7,956 nucleotides of DNA from Candidatus Roizmanbacteria bacterium (GTDB lineage: Bacteria; Patescibacteriota; Microgenomatia; UBA1406; GWC2-37-13). Positions 1 through 6,933 of the stretch are shown here, piece after piece. Position 1 is the stretch's first letter, and each line of letters starts with the position of its first letter. A program made the translations under genes and the position numbers. Location: positions 14,610 to 22,565 of the forward strand of contig JAPLYR010000117.1 of assembly GCA_026395455.1 (NCBI GenBank). The letters run 5' to 3'. Below the pieces are notes generated by a model, which saw nothing but the letters and a program-made list of their open reading frames with translations, was not told where the DNA came from and ran no database searches.

Positions 1-1049
1 GTGCTTTTTATAGTTAAAGTACCATTTAATTTTTGAACATAAGTATTAACAATATACATACCAAGCCCTGTGCCAGGAATACTTAACACGTTATCCCCCC
101 TATAAAATTTCTTACATACGGATCCTAAATCTTTTTTTGCAATTCCCATTCCATTATCTTTAACATGAAGACTCCATTCTAATCCTGTTTTTTTTATTTC
201 GACAATAATTTGCCCATTGTGTTTTGAATATTTTATAGCATTGTCCAATAAATTAGAAATAATTTCTCCGAGTATGACAATATCTGTTTGTATAGTTAGA
301 TCTTTATATACATCTTGTACTTGTAAATCAATTTTTTTATTATGTAGTCTTGTTTGAAAATGGGAAATGCAGGCATCTAATACAGCACTTATTGTTGTTC
401 TCTCCATTTTCAATACCAATCTATTATCTCCAATTCGTAAGATTGTAAGGAGTCGATTCACCAAATCAATCATATATTGATTTTGCATTGAAATGTTTGA
501 AAGATCTTTGCGCAGTTTGGGATTATTACTTTCTAAAAGTTCCAAACTCCATTTCATAACTCCAAGCGGGTTACGAAGTTGATGTGACGCTAATGCAATA
601 AACTCTTCTTTGTCTTTTTGAAGTTTTTTTTCGAGTGTAATATCTTCTTCAGTGCCAATAAATCCAATTAATTTTTTATTTTTTTTAATTGGAGTTATTA
701 CAATTCTCGCTAAATAGTGATCTCCGTTTGATCTATCATTTTCAATCTCATCACTAAAAGTGATACCATTTAAAATGGTATTCCATAGATTTTTATAATA
801 ATTTTTTTTCATTAACCCTCCCCAAAAACCAACTTTTTTCCCTATTGCCATCTCTCTTTTAAAACCTGTTATCCTCTCAACAGCTGAATTTGCATACTGA
901 ACTATACCCATACAATCTGTTATAACTATCATATTAAATGCATTTTCTATAGCTAAGATATACATTTCTTCAGAAAGAAGATTGGCTGAATGCGGATGCG
1001 TGTGCCTATACAATTTGGAGATGATATCTTGAAAATCTGCGTCAGACAT
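1..1049 (-). CDS. PAS-domain sensor histidine kinase, soluble, C-terminus off the window edge
   Basis: I translated this frame by hand: 349 codons are visible and the reading frame is still open at base 1. Residues about 28-140 form a PAS fold (NAFNMIVITD, then YANSAVERITGF, ending in GTEEDIT). A HisKA domain follows, with the H-box ASHQLRNPLG and phospho-acceptor His156. The HATPase domain has the N-box NLLDNAIKYS (Asn270), G1 DNGMGI (298-303) and G2 GTGLGM (326-331). By family comparison only the last 10-20 residues are missing. No membrane segment is visible, so it should sense a cytoplasmic signal through PAS. The start is the only ATG after an in-frame TAA 12 codons upstream. No Shine-Dalgarno site is evident. 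It lies 51 bases after the FMN-binding gene on the same strand and has no response regulator of its own in the window. The residue after the phospho-His is Gln instead of the usual Glu/Asp, as in many CPR kinases. Confidence 0.93.
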   Translation of the reverse strand, partial: MSDADFQDIISKLYRHTHPHSANLLSEEMYILAIENAFNMIVITDCMGIVQYANSAVERITGFKREMAIGKKVGFWGGLMKKNYYKNLWNTILNGITFSDEIENDRSNGDHYLARIVITPIKKNKKLIGFIGTEEDITLEKKLQKDKEEFIALASHQLRNPLGVMKWSLELLESNNPKLRKDLSNISMQNQYMIDLVNRLLTILRIGDNRLVLKMERTTISAVLDACISHFQTRLHNKKIDLQVQDVYKDLTIQTDIVILGEIISNLLDNAIKYSKHNGQIIVEIKKTGLEWSLHVKDNGMGIAKKDLGSVCKKFYRGDNVLSIPGTGLGMYIVNTYVQKLNGTLTIKS

Positions 1050-1100
1050 AGATAATTTAAGAGTACTTTATTTACTAAGGAGAGTCAATTTTGATATCTC

Positions 1101-1508
1101 TCAAATTTTAGATTGAATTTTCTTTACAGCTTGCATAAATGCATCAGTTGTAAATGATGCACCAGCGACTCTCGAAAGATTTAATGTCTTGATATCTTTA
1201 CCGACAACAAGTGATTGAATGGCAGCTTCAAAGTCCATTTGATATCTTCGTGATTTCCCATCGTTCATTGAATGTATAGCTGTAACTTCCGTAACTATCG
1301 TGTTATTAAGTGTAAGTGACACATTAATACTTTCACTTCTTCCCTCTGGTTCATAGATTACAAAGGCTGAATACTGTTTTATATTGCTTGGTATGGGAGT
1401 AGTTTGAGTTTGCGAAGGTTGTGCACTTATGGAGACAGTTGGAATAACCGTTGGAACTGCTATTGTAGGCGTTAATTGTGTAGAAGAAGGTATTGGAACA
1501 TCAAACAC
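1101..1508 (-). CDS. FMN-binding-domain protein, candidate flavinylated extracytoplasmic electron carrier, start uncertain
   Basis: The 135-residue frame has a Pro/Thr/Ser-rich linker (about residues 4-44) followed by a small domain that resembles FMN_bind (the NqrC/RnfG C-terminal type). It has a Tyr-rich first strand, then SINVSLTLNN, SRRYQMDF, and near the C-terminus the motif AGASFTT (115-121). The flavinylation consensus is S/T-G-A-T/S-x-T/S, so Thr120 is the candidate FMN attachment site, although the first position is Ala. Such domains normally act outside the cytoplasm and pass electrons to or from membrane redox proteins, which fits the heme membrane protein just upstream. The frame opens at GTG 1508, with a TAG three codons upstream, and it lacks the signal peptide or anchor that the linker implies. 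A better-placed ATG at 1534 overlaps the upstream stop but is in another frame, so the gene may be frameshifted. No ApbE flavin transferase is seen here. The family call is moderately sure. Confidence 0.62.
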   Translation of the reverse strand: MFDVPIPSSTQLTPTIAVPTVIPTVSISAQPSQTQTTPIPSNIKQYSAFVIYEPEGRSESINVSLTLNNTIVTEVTAIHSMNDGKSRRYQMDFEAAIQSLVVGKDIKTLNLSRVAGASFTTDAFMQAVKKIQSKI

Positions 1509-1534
1509 AATAAACTATTTTTTTTGATATTCAT
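1472..1534 (-). other. 20-codon signal-peptide-like frame overlapping the start of the FMN-binding gene
   Basis: An ATG at 1534 shares its A with the TAA stop of the membrane protein (TAATG overlap), an arrangement typical of translational coupling. It reads MNIKKNSLLCLMFQYLLLHN and then stops. The product has a basic N-terminus and a 12-13 residue hydrophobic stretch, like the first part of a signal peptide. It lies one frame away from the FMN-binding domain that follows. It is most simply the original start of that gene, separated by a one-base gain or two-base loss between about 1475 and 1510, or by a sequencing error. It could also be a chance leader. Confidence 0.45.
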
Positions 1535-2139
1535 TATTTTTTTATACTATTTTTAATTGCGTCTATTATCCTCCATACTACTAATATGAGGTACAAACAT
1601 AAAAGAATAATCCAATATATTTTTATAAAAACAAACGTGTTTAGATAACTGCCAATGTCCAGCGCATGAATAAACACAAAAAACATCATTGGATAGGATA
1701 AATAATGTATATTTATCCATTTTTTATATGAAATATTTTGACGTAAAAAAGTGCTCGTAATCCAAACAAGGAGAACTAATAAAATTGCAAAGCGCCCTAA
1801 AGTAATATGAGTTGCAAAAGAGGATGATAAGTCTGGCACATATAAGAAGGTTAATTTTTCAGCATATGAAAACATTTCAAGAATAGGGTGAATAAGAACA
1901 AAAAACATCCCCCATACACCTAGAAAAATATGAAGTTTTATAAAGACTGCTGGATTTGCACTTATACGCTTTGCAAAGGGTTTTATTCCTAATATAAACT
2001 CCCAAAATAATAAGATCGCTCCAATAAAACCAGCAATATTTGCAAATGCATAAGTAAAGTTCCCTAAAATCTTTATTTGAGTAAACAAATAAAGAAAGGG
2101 AAGTATAGAAATAACGATTGCAGAAATAGTTTCGATCAT
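1534..2139 (-). CDS. Ferric-reductase-like (MsrQ/YedZ-type) b-heme membrane protein
   Basis: The protein has about 201 residues and is nearly all membrane, with some six hydrophobic segments. Two histidine pairs have the spacing expected for heme ligands in the ferric-reductase-like transmembrane domain. In numbering from the longer TTG frame they are His75/His89 (KLHIFLGVW...LIHP) and His150/His163 (NIHYLSYPM...FIHAL). It has no NADPH/FAD-binding domain, so like MsrQ it would relay electrons across the membrane from or to a partner. The adjacent FMN-binding protein is the obvious candidate; no MsrP-like molybdoenzyme is seen. I prefer ATG 2139 with a weak GAG site seven bases upstream. The frame also opens at TTG 2154, directly after the TAA of the preceding gene, which would add five residues. 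The stop overlaps the ATG at 1534. The family is clear; the physiological substrate is not. Confidence 0.82.
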   Translation of the reverse strand: MIETISAIVISILPFLYLFTQIKILGNFTYAFANIAGFIGAILLFWEFILGIKPFAKRISANPAVFIKLHIFLGVWGMFFVLIHPILEMFSYAEKLTFLYVPDLSSSFATHITLGRFAILLVLLVWITSTFLRQNISYKKWINIHYLSYPMMFFVFIHALDIGSYLNTFVFIKIYWIILLCLYLILVVWRIIDAIKNSIKK

Positions 2140-2154
2140 ATGTATCTCATTCAA

Positions 2155-2598
2155 TTATCGAGCGGATCCACTTGCATTTGCACCTGCCCCGCCCATACGG
2201 AATTGAGGATTTAACTGAACATTTTGGGCACTTACACTTCCATCCGTATTTGTGGTTCCAAAAATTCCAACCTTTTCTCCTACTTTTAACTCAACTTTTT
2301 CTACTGATGCAGTTTTATTATAAATTGTCTTGTCATTCAATAAAACAATTCGCGAACTCCCATCAGTTAATTTTACAGTAAGTGAGTCTGTATCTATGTT
2401 GATTATTTCGCCTGATATTGGTTGCCCATTTCCTACTCTGCGAGTACTCGTATTCGTTCCCATTCTTCCTACACCTTGTTGATTAGACATAAAATTACGA
2501 CCTCCCATTGATTGTTTACTCAGTTGATATTGCATTCCCCCATAAAATGACCCTGCTCCAACTCCGATTACTATTAAAAGTGTTACTACTGGTTTCAT
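2155..2598 (-). CDS. Membrane-anchored DUF5666-like protein
   Basis: The product is 147 residues. Residues 4-22 are a hydrophobic anchor or uncleaved signal (VVTLLIVIGVGAGSFYGG). A Gly/Asn/Met-rich linker (about 31-60) follows. A compact all-beta domain (about 61-130) has the pattern of DUF5666, an OB-like fold: GEIINIDTDSLTVKLTDGSS, then IVLLNDKTIYNK, VGEKVGIFG and an ending VSAQNVQLNP. The tail is Gly/Ala-rich (RMGGAGANASGSAR) and resembles the Gly/Ala-rich tail of the membrane-fusion protein in the same operon. No catalytic residues are visible and the biochemical role is unknown. The domain should lie outside the cytoplasm. It sits 39 bases after the permease and its TAA directly precedes the membrane-protein frame, which suggests co-translation. 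No Shine-Dalgarno site is seen before ATG 2598. A substrate-binding or accessory role with the pump is a guess from position only. Confidence 0.72.
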   Translation of the reverse strand: MKPVVTLLIVIGVGAGSFYGGMQYQLSKQSMGGRNFMSNQQGVGRMGTNTSTRRVGNGQPISGEIINIDTDSLTVKLTDGSSRIVLLNDKTIYNKTASVEKVELKVGEKVGIFGTTNTDGSVSAQNVQLNPQFRMGGAGANASGSAR

Positions 2599-2637
2599 AT
2601 GATAATTATTTAAAATTAATAATAAATTTATATAATG

Positions 2638-3861
2638 TTATTCGTATCTCAACGCTTCAATAGGCTGTAATCTTGATGCTTTCTGTGCGGGATACCATCC
2701 AAACAAAACTCCAATTATGCCAGATACTCCCATAGCAAGAAGAATTGCTGGCCAAGATATGGTAAATGGCAAACTCATTGTACTTGACAGTACAAATGAG
2801 ATAAGAATTCCAAGAATCATACCAATAATCCCACCGGTAAAGGTAAGAATGATTGCTTCAAATAAAAATTGTAATATAACAACTCTTTGTTTTGCTCCCA
2901 GTGCTTTTCTCAGTCCAATCTCTCTTGTTCGCTCTGTTACAGTCACTAACATGATATTCATAATACCTATTCCTCCCACAAGTAAAGATATTCCTGCGAT
3001 TCCGCTTAATAATGTAGTAAACGTTCCCGTCACACTTGAAGCGGTATTCAATATATCGGTTTGTGACATAATAGAAAAATCTGCTTGAGTTGGGTCACTA
3101 AATTTATGACGTGCTAAAAGAAGATATCCCACTTCATTTTGTGCTTGGGTCATAACCTCTTGTGACTTTGCTTCAATAGAAATTGAACTTAAATTAGAAG
3201 CTCCAAAGAGTTGTTTTTGTGCAGTACTAAGTGGGACATAAATTATATCATCTTGATTATTAAAACCACTTCCACCTTTAGAAGTAGTGACACCAATTAT
3301 TTTTAGTGATTGAACCCCAATGCGAATCGTTTTCCCAACAGGATTAGCTCCTTCTCCAAATAGATCGGTAACAACTTGTGGTCCAACAACAGCAACCTTA
3401 CTCATAGCATCCACATCTCTTGTTGATATAAATACACCAGACGAAAGAGTGATTTTACGAATTTCTGCATATGTAGGATATACACCATAGATTTGTGTAT
3501 TAGTATTATTTCGTCCTACAATTACTTGGGCTCTTTTTGAATACTCTGGCGAGATTGTTTTGACAGAGGTGATGGTCGGAGATGATTGAATCGCTTTTGC
3601 ATCATCTAAGGTTAACGTTGTTCCACCTCCCTGCGCACCCCTGACTGCACCATTCGACTGACCGCCAGGCTGAACTGTGAGCAAATTAGAACCAAGTGAC
3701 TGTATTTGATTTTCAACCATTTTTTGACTCGCCTGTCCAAGTGAGATAAGAGCTATAACACTTCCTATACCAATAACTATGCCCAAAATTGCAAGACCCG
3801 TCCTCATTTTGTTAATGGTAAGGGTACTAAAACATTCTATTATTAGTTCTCCAAAATCCAT
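2638..3861 (-). CDS. MacB/YknZ-type ABC transporter permease (FtsX family)
   Basis: This 407-residue permease has the four-helix MacB layout: TM1 at about 21-42, a large extracytoplasmic MacB_PCD domain (about 45-275), then TM2 (280-305), TM3 (328-360) and TM4 (370-391). The FtsX signature after TM2 is clear (GGIGIMNIMLVTVTERTREI, followed by GLRKALGA), as is the family ending YPAQKASRLQPIEALRYE. The N-terminal MRTGLAILGIVIGIGSVIAL is also typical. It lacks an ATPase domain, so it is the split form and works with the ATPase encoded nine bases upstream. In this mechanotransmission family the periplasmic domain and a membrane-fusion protein push substrate outward and the helices do not form a membrane channel. 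Likely cargoes are antimicrobial peptides, toxins, lipids or lipoproteins; the sequence does not tell which. The length is normal and the frame is intact. Confidence 0.93.
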   Translation of the reverse strand: MDFGELIIECFSTLTINKMRTGLAILGIVIGIGSVIALISLGQASQKMVENQIQSLGSNLLTVQPGGQSNGAVRGAQGGGTTLTLDDAKAIQSSPTITSVKTISPEYSKRAQVIVGRNNTNTQIYGVYPTYAEIRKITLSSGVFISTRDVDAMSKVAVVGPQVVTDLFGEGANPVGKTIRIGVQSLKIIGVTTSKGGSGFNNQDDIIYVPLSTAQKQLFGASNLSSISIEAKSQEVMTQAQNEVGYLLLARHKFSDPTQADFSIMSQTDILNTASSVTGTFTTLLSGIAGISLLVGGIGIMNIMLVTVTERTREIGLRKALGAKQRVVILQFLFEAIILTFTGGIIGMILGILISFVLSSTMSLPFTISWPAILLAMGVSGIIGVLFGWYPAQKASRLQPIEALRYE

Positions 3862-3870
3862 AATTATTTA

Positions 3871-4575
3871 TTATTTTTGATAATTTGCTTTTTTCCTTTT
3901 TTTGTTTATTTCATCCTCAATTATGACGCCATCTTTTACATGAATAATACGACTTGCATGTGCAGCAATATCTGGTTCATGTGTAATCATAATTATTGTG
4001 TGTCCTTCTTCGTGCAATTTTCTAAACAGACTCATGACTTCTTCCGCCTGAGCAGATGCAATATTTCCTGTTGGCTCATCTGCGAGAAGAATCGCAGGAT
4101 TCATAACGAGACCTCTTGCAATTGCAACACGCTGTTGTTGACCACCAGACAACTGATTTGAAGTGTGGTACATTCTATCTTTAAGTCCTACCATTTCTAG
4201 ATATTTTTTGGCTTTCTCTAGTCGTTCTTCTTTTGAAACTCCAGCATATACCATAGGTAACATAACATTTTTCAACGCTGTTGTTCGAGGAAGAAGGTTA
4301 AACGCTTGGAAAATAAAGCCAATTTTACGATTCCTAATATCGGCGAGCTCATCTTGACTCAATTTTGAAACAGATTCCCCATCCAAAATATACTCTCCGC
4401 TCGTTGCTAAATCGAGTGCTCCAAGAATATGCATGAGTGTTGATTTTCCACTCCCTGAAGGACCCATGATAGCGGTAAATTCCCCTTTTTGTATATCAAA
4501 AGATACATGAGACAACGCCACAGTCTCAACCATTTCAGTTTTATAAATTTTAGATATATCTTTTAATTGGATCAT
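3871..4575 (-). CDS. ABC transporter ATP-binding protein (MacB/LolD/YknY type)
   Basis: The 234-residue ATPase has all the main nucleotide-binding elements: Walker A GPSGSGKST (38-46, Lys44), Q-loop Gln90 in FIFQAFNLLP, signature LSGGQQQR (142-149), Walker B ILLADEP (162-168, catalytic Glu167) and H-loop His199 in MITHEP. The FNLLPRTTALKNVMLP and DEPTGN elements assign it to the LolD/MacB/YknY branch that drives FtsX-type permeases. The D-loop reads GNIASAQ where most relatives have GNLDS, so its Asp is replaced by Ala (residue 173). The C-terminus ends in a short basic tail (KKRKKANYQK). It lies 13 bases after the membrane-fusion gene and nine bases before its permease, so the three form one exporter. 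No strong Shine-Dalgarno site is visible before ATG 4575. Confidence 0.95.
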   Translation of the reverse strand: MIQLKDISKIYKTEMVETVALSHVSFDIQKGEFTAIMGPSGSGKSTLMHILGALDLATSGEYILDGESVSKLSQDELADIRNRKIGFIFQAFNLLPRTTALKNVMLPMVYAGVSKEERLEKAKKYLEMVGLKDRMYHTSNQLSGGQQQRVAIARGLVMNPAILLADEPTGNIASAQAEEVMSLFRKLHEEGHTIIMITHEPDIAAHASRIIHVKDGVIIEDEINKKRKKANYQK

Positions 4576-4588
4576 AGTGGCTATCGTC

Positions 4589-5884
4589 TTAATGTGCTAA
4601 TCTTGCCGCTGCTCCCCCAGTTCGCGCGCCACCGAAGGAACTAAATGGCGAAGTTGTGGTGGTTGTACTTGTTGCCGCTTTAATTGTGGCAGTAACAATT
4701 GTGTCTCCTTCAGATAATCCAGAAATAATTTCTGTTTGAGTATCTGAAGCAAGACCAGTCTCTACTGTTACTTGTGAAGCTTGATTATTTTTCATTACTT
4801 GTACATAATATGTACCATCAGTATTTTGTTGGATGCTACTTGTTGGGACCATTAAAACATCATTTTTTCTTGTAGTAATAATATTTGCAGATACCGCCAT
4901 ATTGGGAAGGATGGTTGTTGTGTCCGTATCAAGTTTTATAACTGTTGGATAGGTTGTAACTCCTGATGAAACTGATCCAACCGTATCAATACTTACCACT
5001 TTCCCTGTAAAGGTTTTGTCGGGATATGCGTCAAGTGTGACTGTTGCCTTATCCCCAATTGTTATTTTTGGTACATCGATCTCTGTCAGACTTATCGATA
5101 CAATTGGCGTTGCATCTGTTTTAACATTGGCAATTTTAGTATTGCTTACATTACTAGTTTGAGAGGATGCATTTGAGTTGATTACTGAACCAATTTGAAG
5201 AGCGAGACCAGATACAGTTCCCGAAATTGGAGCATATACTGTTGATGAGGATTTTTGGTAAGCTGACCAAGCAGAATTAAGTGCTGTTTGTGCCTGATAC
5301 ACTACATTTTGTTGTAATTTATATTTTGCTTCTGCTGCAAGCCAGTTATCATTCGCAATATGAAACTCTGGGAGAGATCGATTAATATTGTTTGGAGTTC
5401 CATCTTCATTTTGATACGTTCCATTTTGTGCAACCTTCATAAAAGTATCCCAGTTGGTAAACATAGAGGATTGCATCGAATACATATTTGCTTGAGCACT
5501 GTCGACATTATTTTTTGCACTTTGGTAGCTCGATAATGCTTGTGATGCTGTTTGCTTTCCATCTAAATCAAGATCGATTTCCATAATCTTATCTCCACTT
5601 TTTACTTTATCTCCATCTTTTACATATAATTTTGAAACAACGCCGGTAGCCTGTGTAGTTATGTTTGTATTATTAGCAGAAGAAACAGTTCCGGACCCTG
5701 TCACTGCAACGACAAGCATTCCTTTTTCAACAGTCCCTGTTTGATATTGAGTAGCAGTTGTTTTTGTTCCAAATAGTGAATATGAGACCCCCCCAATAAT
5801 TCCTATGAAAACTAATACAATGAGGATTCTTATCCATAGCGTTTTTGTAATAAACCACTCTTTTCCCTTTTTAAAAATATTCAT
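4589..5884 (-). CDS. Membrane-fusion / periplasmic adaptor protein (HlyD/MacA/YknX family)
   Basis: The 431-residue adaptor starts with a basic segment and one signal-anchor helix (about 17-38). The first half of the lipoyl-like domain is at about 72-108 (ATGVVSKLYVKDGDKVKSGD). An alpha-hairpin follows (about 110-212), interrupted near its tip by a polar, Asn/Gly-rich, probably non-helical stretch (about 153-178). The second lipoyl half is APISGTVSGLALQIGSVI (218-235). A beta-barrel (about 262-340) and a membrane-proximal domain containing VPTSSIQQNTDGTYYVQVM (346-364) and GLSEGDTIV complete it. The tail is Thr-rich and then Gly/Ala-rich (SFGGARTGGAAARLAH). It should link the extracytoplasmic domain of the permease to the outside. 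No TolC-like partner is encoded here, which suits a cell without a classical outer membrane, as in YknXYZ systems. It follows the kinase by 37 bases; a GAGAG element close to ATG 5884 may be a weak ribosome site. Confidence 0.92.
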   Translation of the reverse strand: MNIFKKGKEWFITKTLWIRILIVLVFIGIIGGVSYSLFGTKTTATQYQTGTVEKGMLVVAVTGSGTVSSANNTNITTQATGVVSKLYVKDGDKVKSGDKIMEIDLDLDGKQTASQALSSYQSAKNNVDSAQANMYSMQSSMFTNWDTFMKVAQNGTYQNEDGTPNNINRSLPEFHIANDNWLAAEAKYKLQQNVVYQAQTALNSAWSAYQKSSSTVYAPISGTVSGLALQIGSVINSNASSQTSNVSNTKIANVKTDATPIVSISLTEIDVPKITIGDKATVTLDAYPDKTFTGKVVSIDTVGSVSSGVTTYPTVIKLDTDTTTILPNMAVSANIITTRKNDVLMVPTSSIQQNTDGTYYVQVMKNNQASQVTVETGLASDTQTEIISGLSEGDTIVTATIKAATSTTTTTSPFSSFGGARTGGAAARLAH

Positions 5885-5921
5885 ATACTCTCAATACTAA
5901 CTGTTAATTCTGAAAATTACC

Positions 5922-6929
5922 TTAAGCCAAGGGAAGTCTAACTATTACCGTTGTTCCATTGTCTACTTTACTTTCAATGTAGATGTTCCCTTTATGGAAC
6001 TCAACTATTTTTTTTGCAATTGGTAGCCCAAGTCCATATCCTCCTACCCCCGTTCTACTACGAGCGCTGTCTGAACGAAAGAATCGATCAAATACATGGG
6101 GAATATCAACCTCACCAATTCCAATCCCTTTGTCCATAATCCTAAATTCGATACCATATTTGACTAATCTTCCCATTATTGAGATAGATTTACCTTCAGG
6201 GCTGTATTTAATTGCGTTATCTAATAGAATGGTAAATAGTTCAATTAGTTTTTCTTCGTTTCCATTTATTTTTTTATCAGGAAGAGAAATGATGTGTACT
6301 TTAATTTTTTTCGCATCTGAACTGTATTTAACTTGACTATACGCTTTTGTAATTATAGCTTTTGGTGATATTTGTGTAAACGAATGTTGAGAATTACTTG
6401 ACTGGTTTTCAGAAAGAGTAAGAAGTGATTCAGAGAGGGACTGTAATCTATTCACTTCTTGGATATTATCTAATAATACCTGCTTTGCTTCGCCTAATGT
6501 CAATTTTGGATCTCTCACATACACCTCAAGTGAGCTCTTCATAGCAGTAAGTGGTGTTTTCAACTCATGAGATGCATCTGAGACAAAACGATGTTGCTCT
6601 TCCATCATTTCTTGGATTGGTTCTAATGTTTTACCAGCTAGAAAATAGGAAAGTCCCCCCATTACAATAAAGATAATTCCATTAACACCGAGGAAATTGA
6701 GTATTATATGTTGCTTTGCTTCATCAACCATATCGCGATCAATAAGAATCGGTGGTGGTGGAAGACCTGCATCATCAAATCTTCTTTCAATTCTCAAACG
6801 TTGAAGTTGGGTAAAGCGGTCTATCTCAGCTGTCATTCCTCGATATATTACAATACTAAAAGAAATGCTCACGCTCATGAGGATTACAAGATACCATGCT
6901 GTTAATTTTCGCCTTGCAGAAATAAACAT
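5922..6929 (-). CDS. Membrane sensor histidine kinase, partner of the adjacent OmpR-type regulator
   Basis: The kinase has 335 residues. TM1 (about 10-29) and TM2 (about 79-98) enclose an extracytoplasmic loop of roughly 50 residues that contains a PPPP run. This loop is too short for a classical Cache or PAS sensor, so it may sense through the membrane or through a partner protein. The HisKA H-box is FVSDASHELKTPLT with phospho-acceptor His121. The HATPase domain has LLDNAIKYS (Asn238), G1 DKGIGIG (266-272), F-box FDRFF (280-284) and G2 GYGLGLPI (297-304). It resembles the CiaH/BaeS-like kinases that often sit upstream of MacAB/YknXYZ-type exporters. The start lies four bases after the regulator stop, so the two are almost certainly co-translated. 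The pump genes follow directly, which points to control of the exporter, probably as autoregulation of the whole operon. Confidence 0.95.
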   Translation of the reverse strand: MFISARRKLTAWYLVILMSVSISFSIVIYRGMTAEIDRFTQLQRLRIERRFDDAGLPPPPILIDRDMVDEAKQHIILNFLGVNGIIFIVMGGLSYFLAGKTLEPIQEMMEEQHRFVSDASHELKTPLTAMKSSLEVYVRDPKLTLGEAKQVLLDNIQEVNRLQSLSESLLTLSENQSSNSQHSFTQISPKAIITKAYSQVKYSSDAKKIKVHIISLPDKKINGNEEKLIELFTILLDNAIKYSPEGKSISIMGRLVKYGIEFRIMDKGIGIGEVDIPHVFDRFFRSDSARSRTGVGGYGLGLPIAKKIVEFHKGNIYIESKVDNGTTVIVRLPLA

Positions 6930-6933
6930 ATAA

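Noticed and set aside
1050..1100. Promoter for the PAS kinase from TTGACT at 1085-1090
   Set aside because: The best -10 at 17 bases is TACTCT, only half matching consensus; transcription from the upstream operon is simpler.
1080..1102. GAGAG...CTCTC hairpin at the end of the FMN-binding gene as a terminator
   Set aside because: The stem is five pairs with a bulged interior and no T-run follows on the minus strand, so it does not fit an intrinsic terminator.
1515..1526. Slippage on the A8 run as the cause or cure of the FMN-gene frame problem
   Set aside because: Adding or removing one A in the run leads at once to a TAG or TGA in the new frames, so slippage there cannot join the signal-like start to the FMN domain.
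2717..3088. Plus-strand open frames inside the permease, ATPase, kinase and DUF5666 genes
   Set aside because: They lie wholly antisense to clear family members, have no domain pattern, and exist only because the minus-strand genes leave that frame open.
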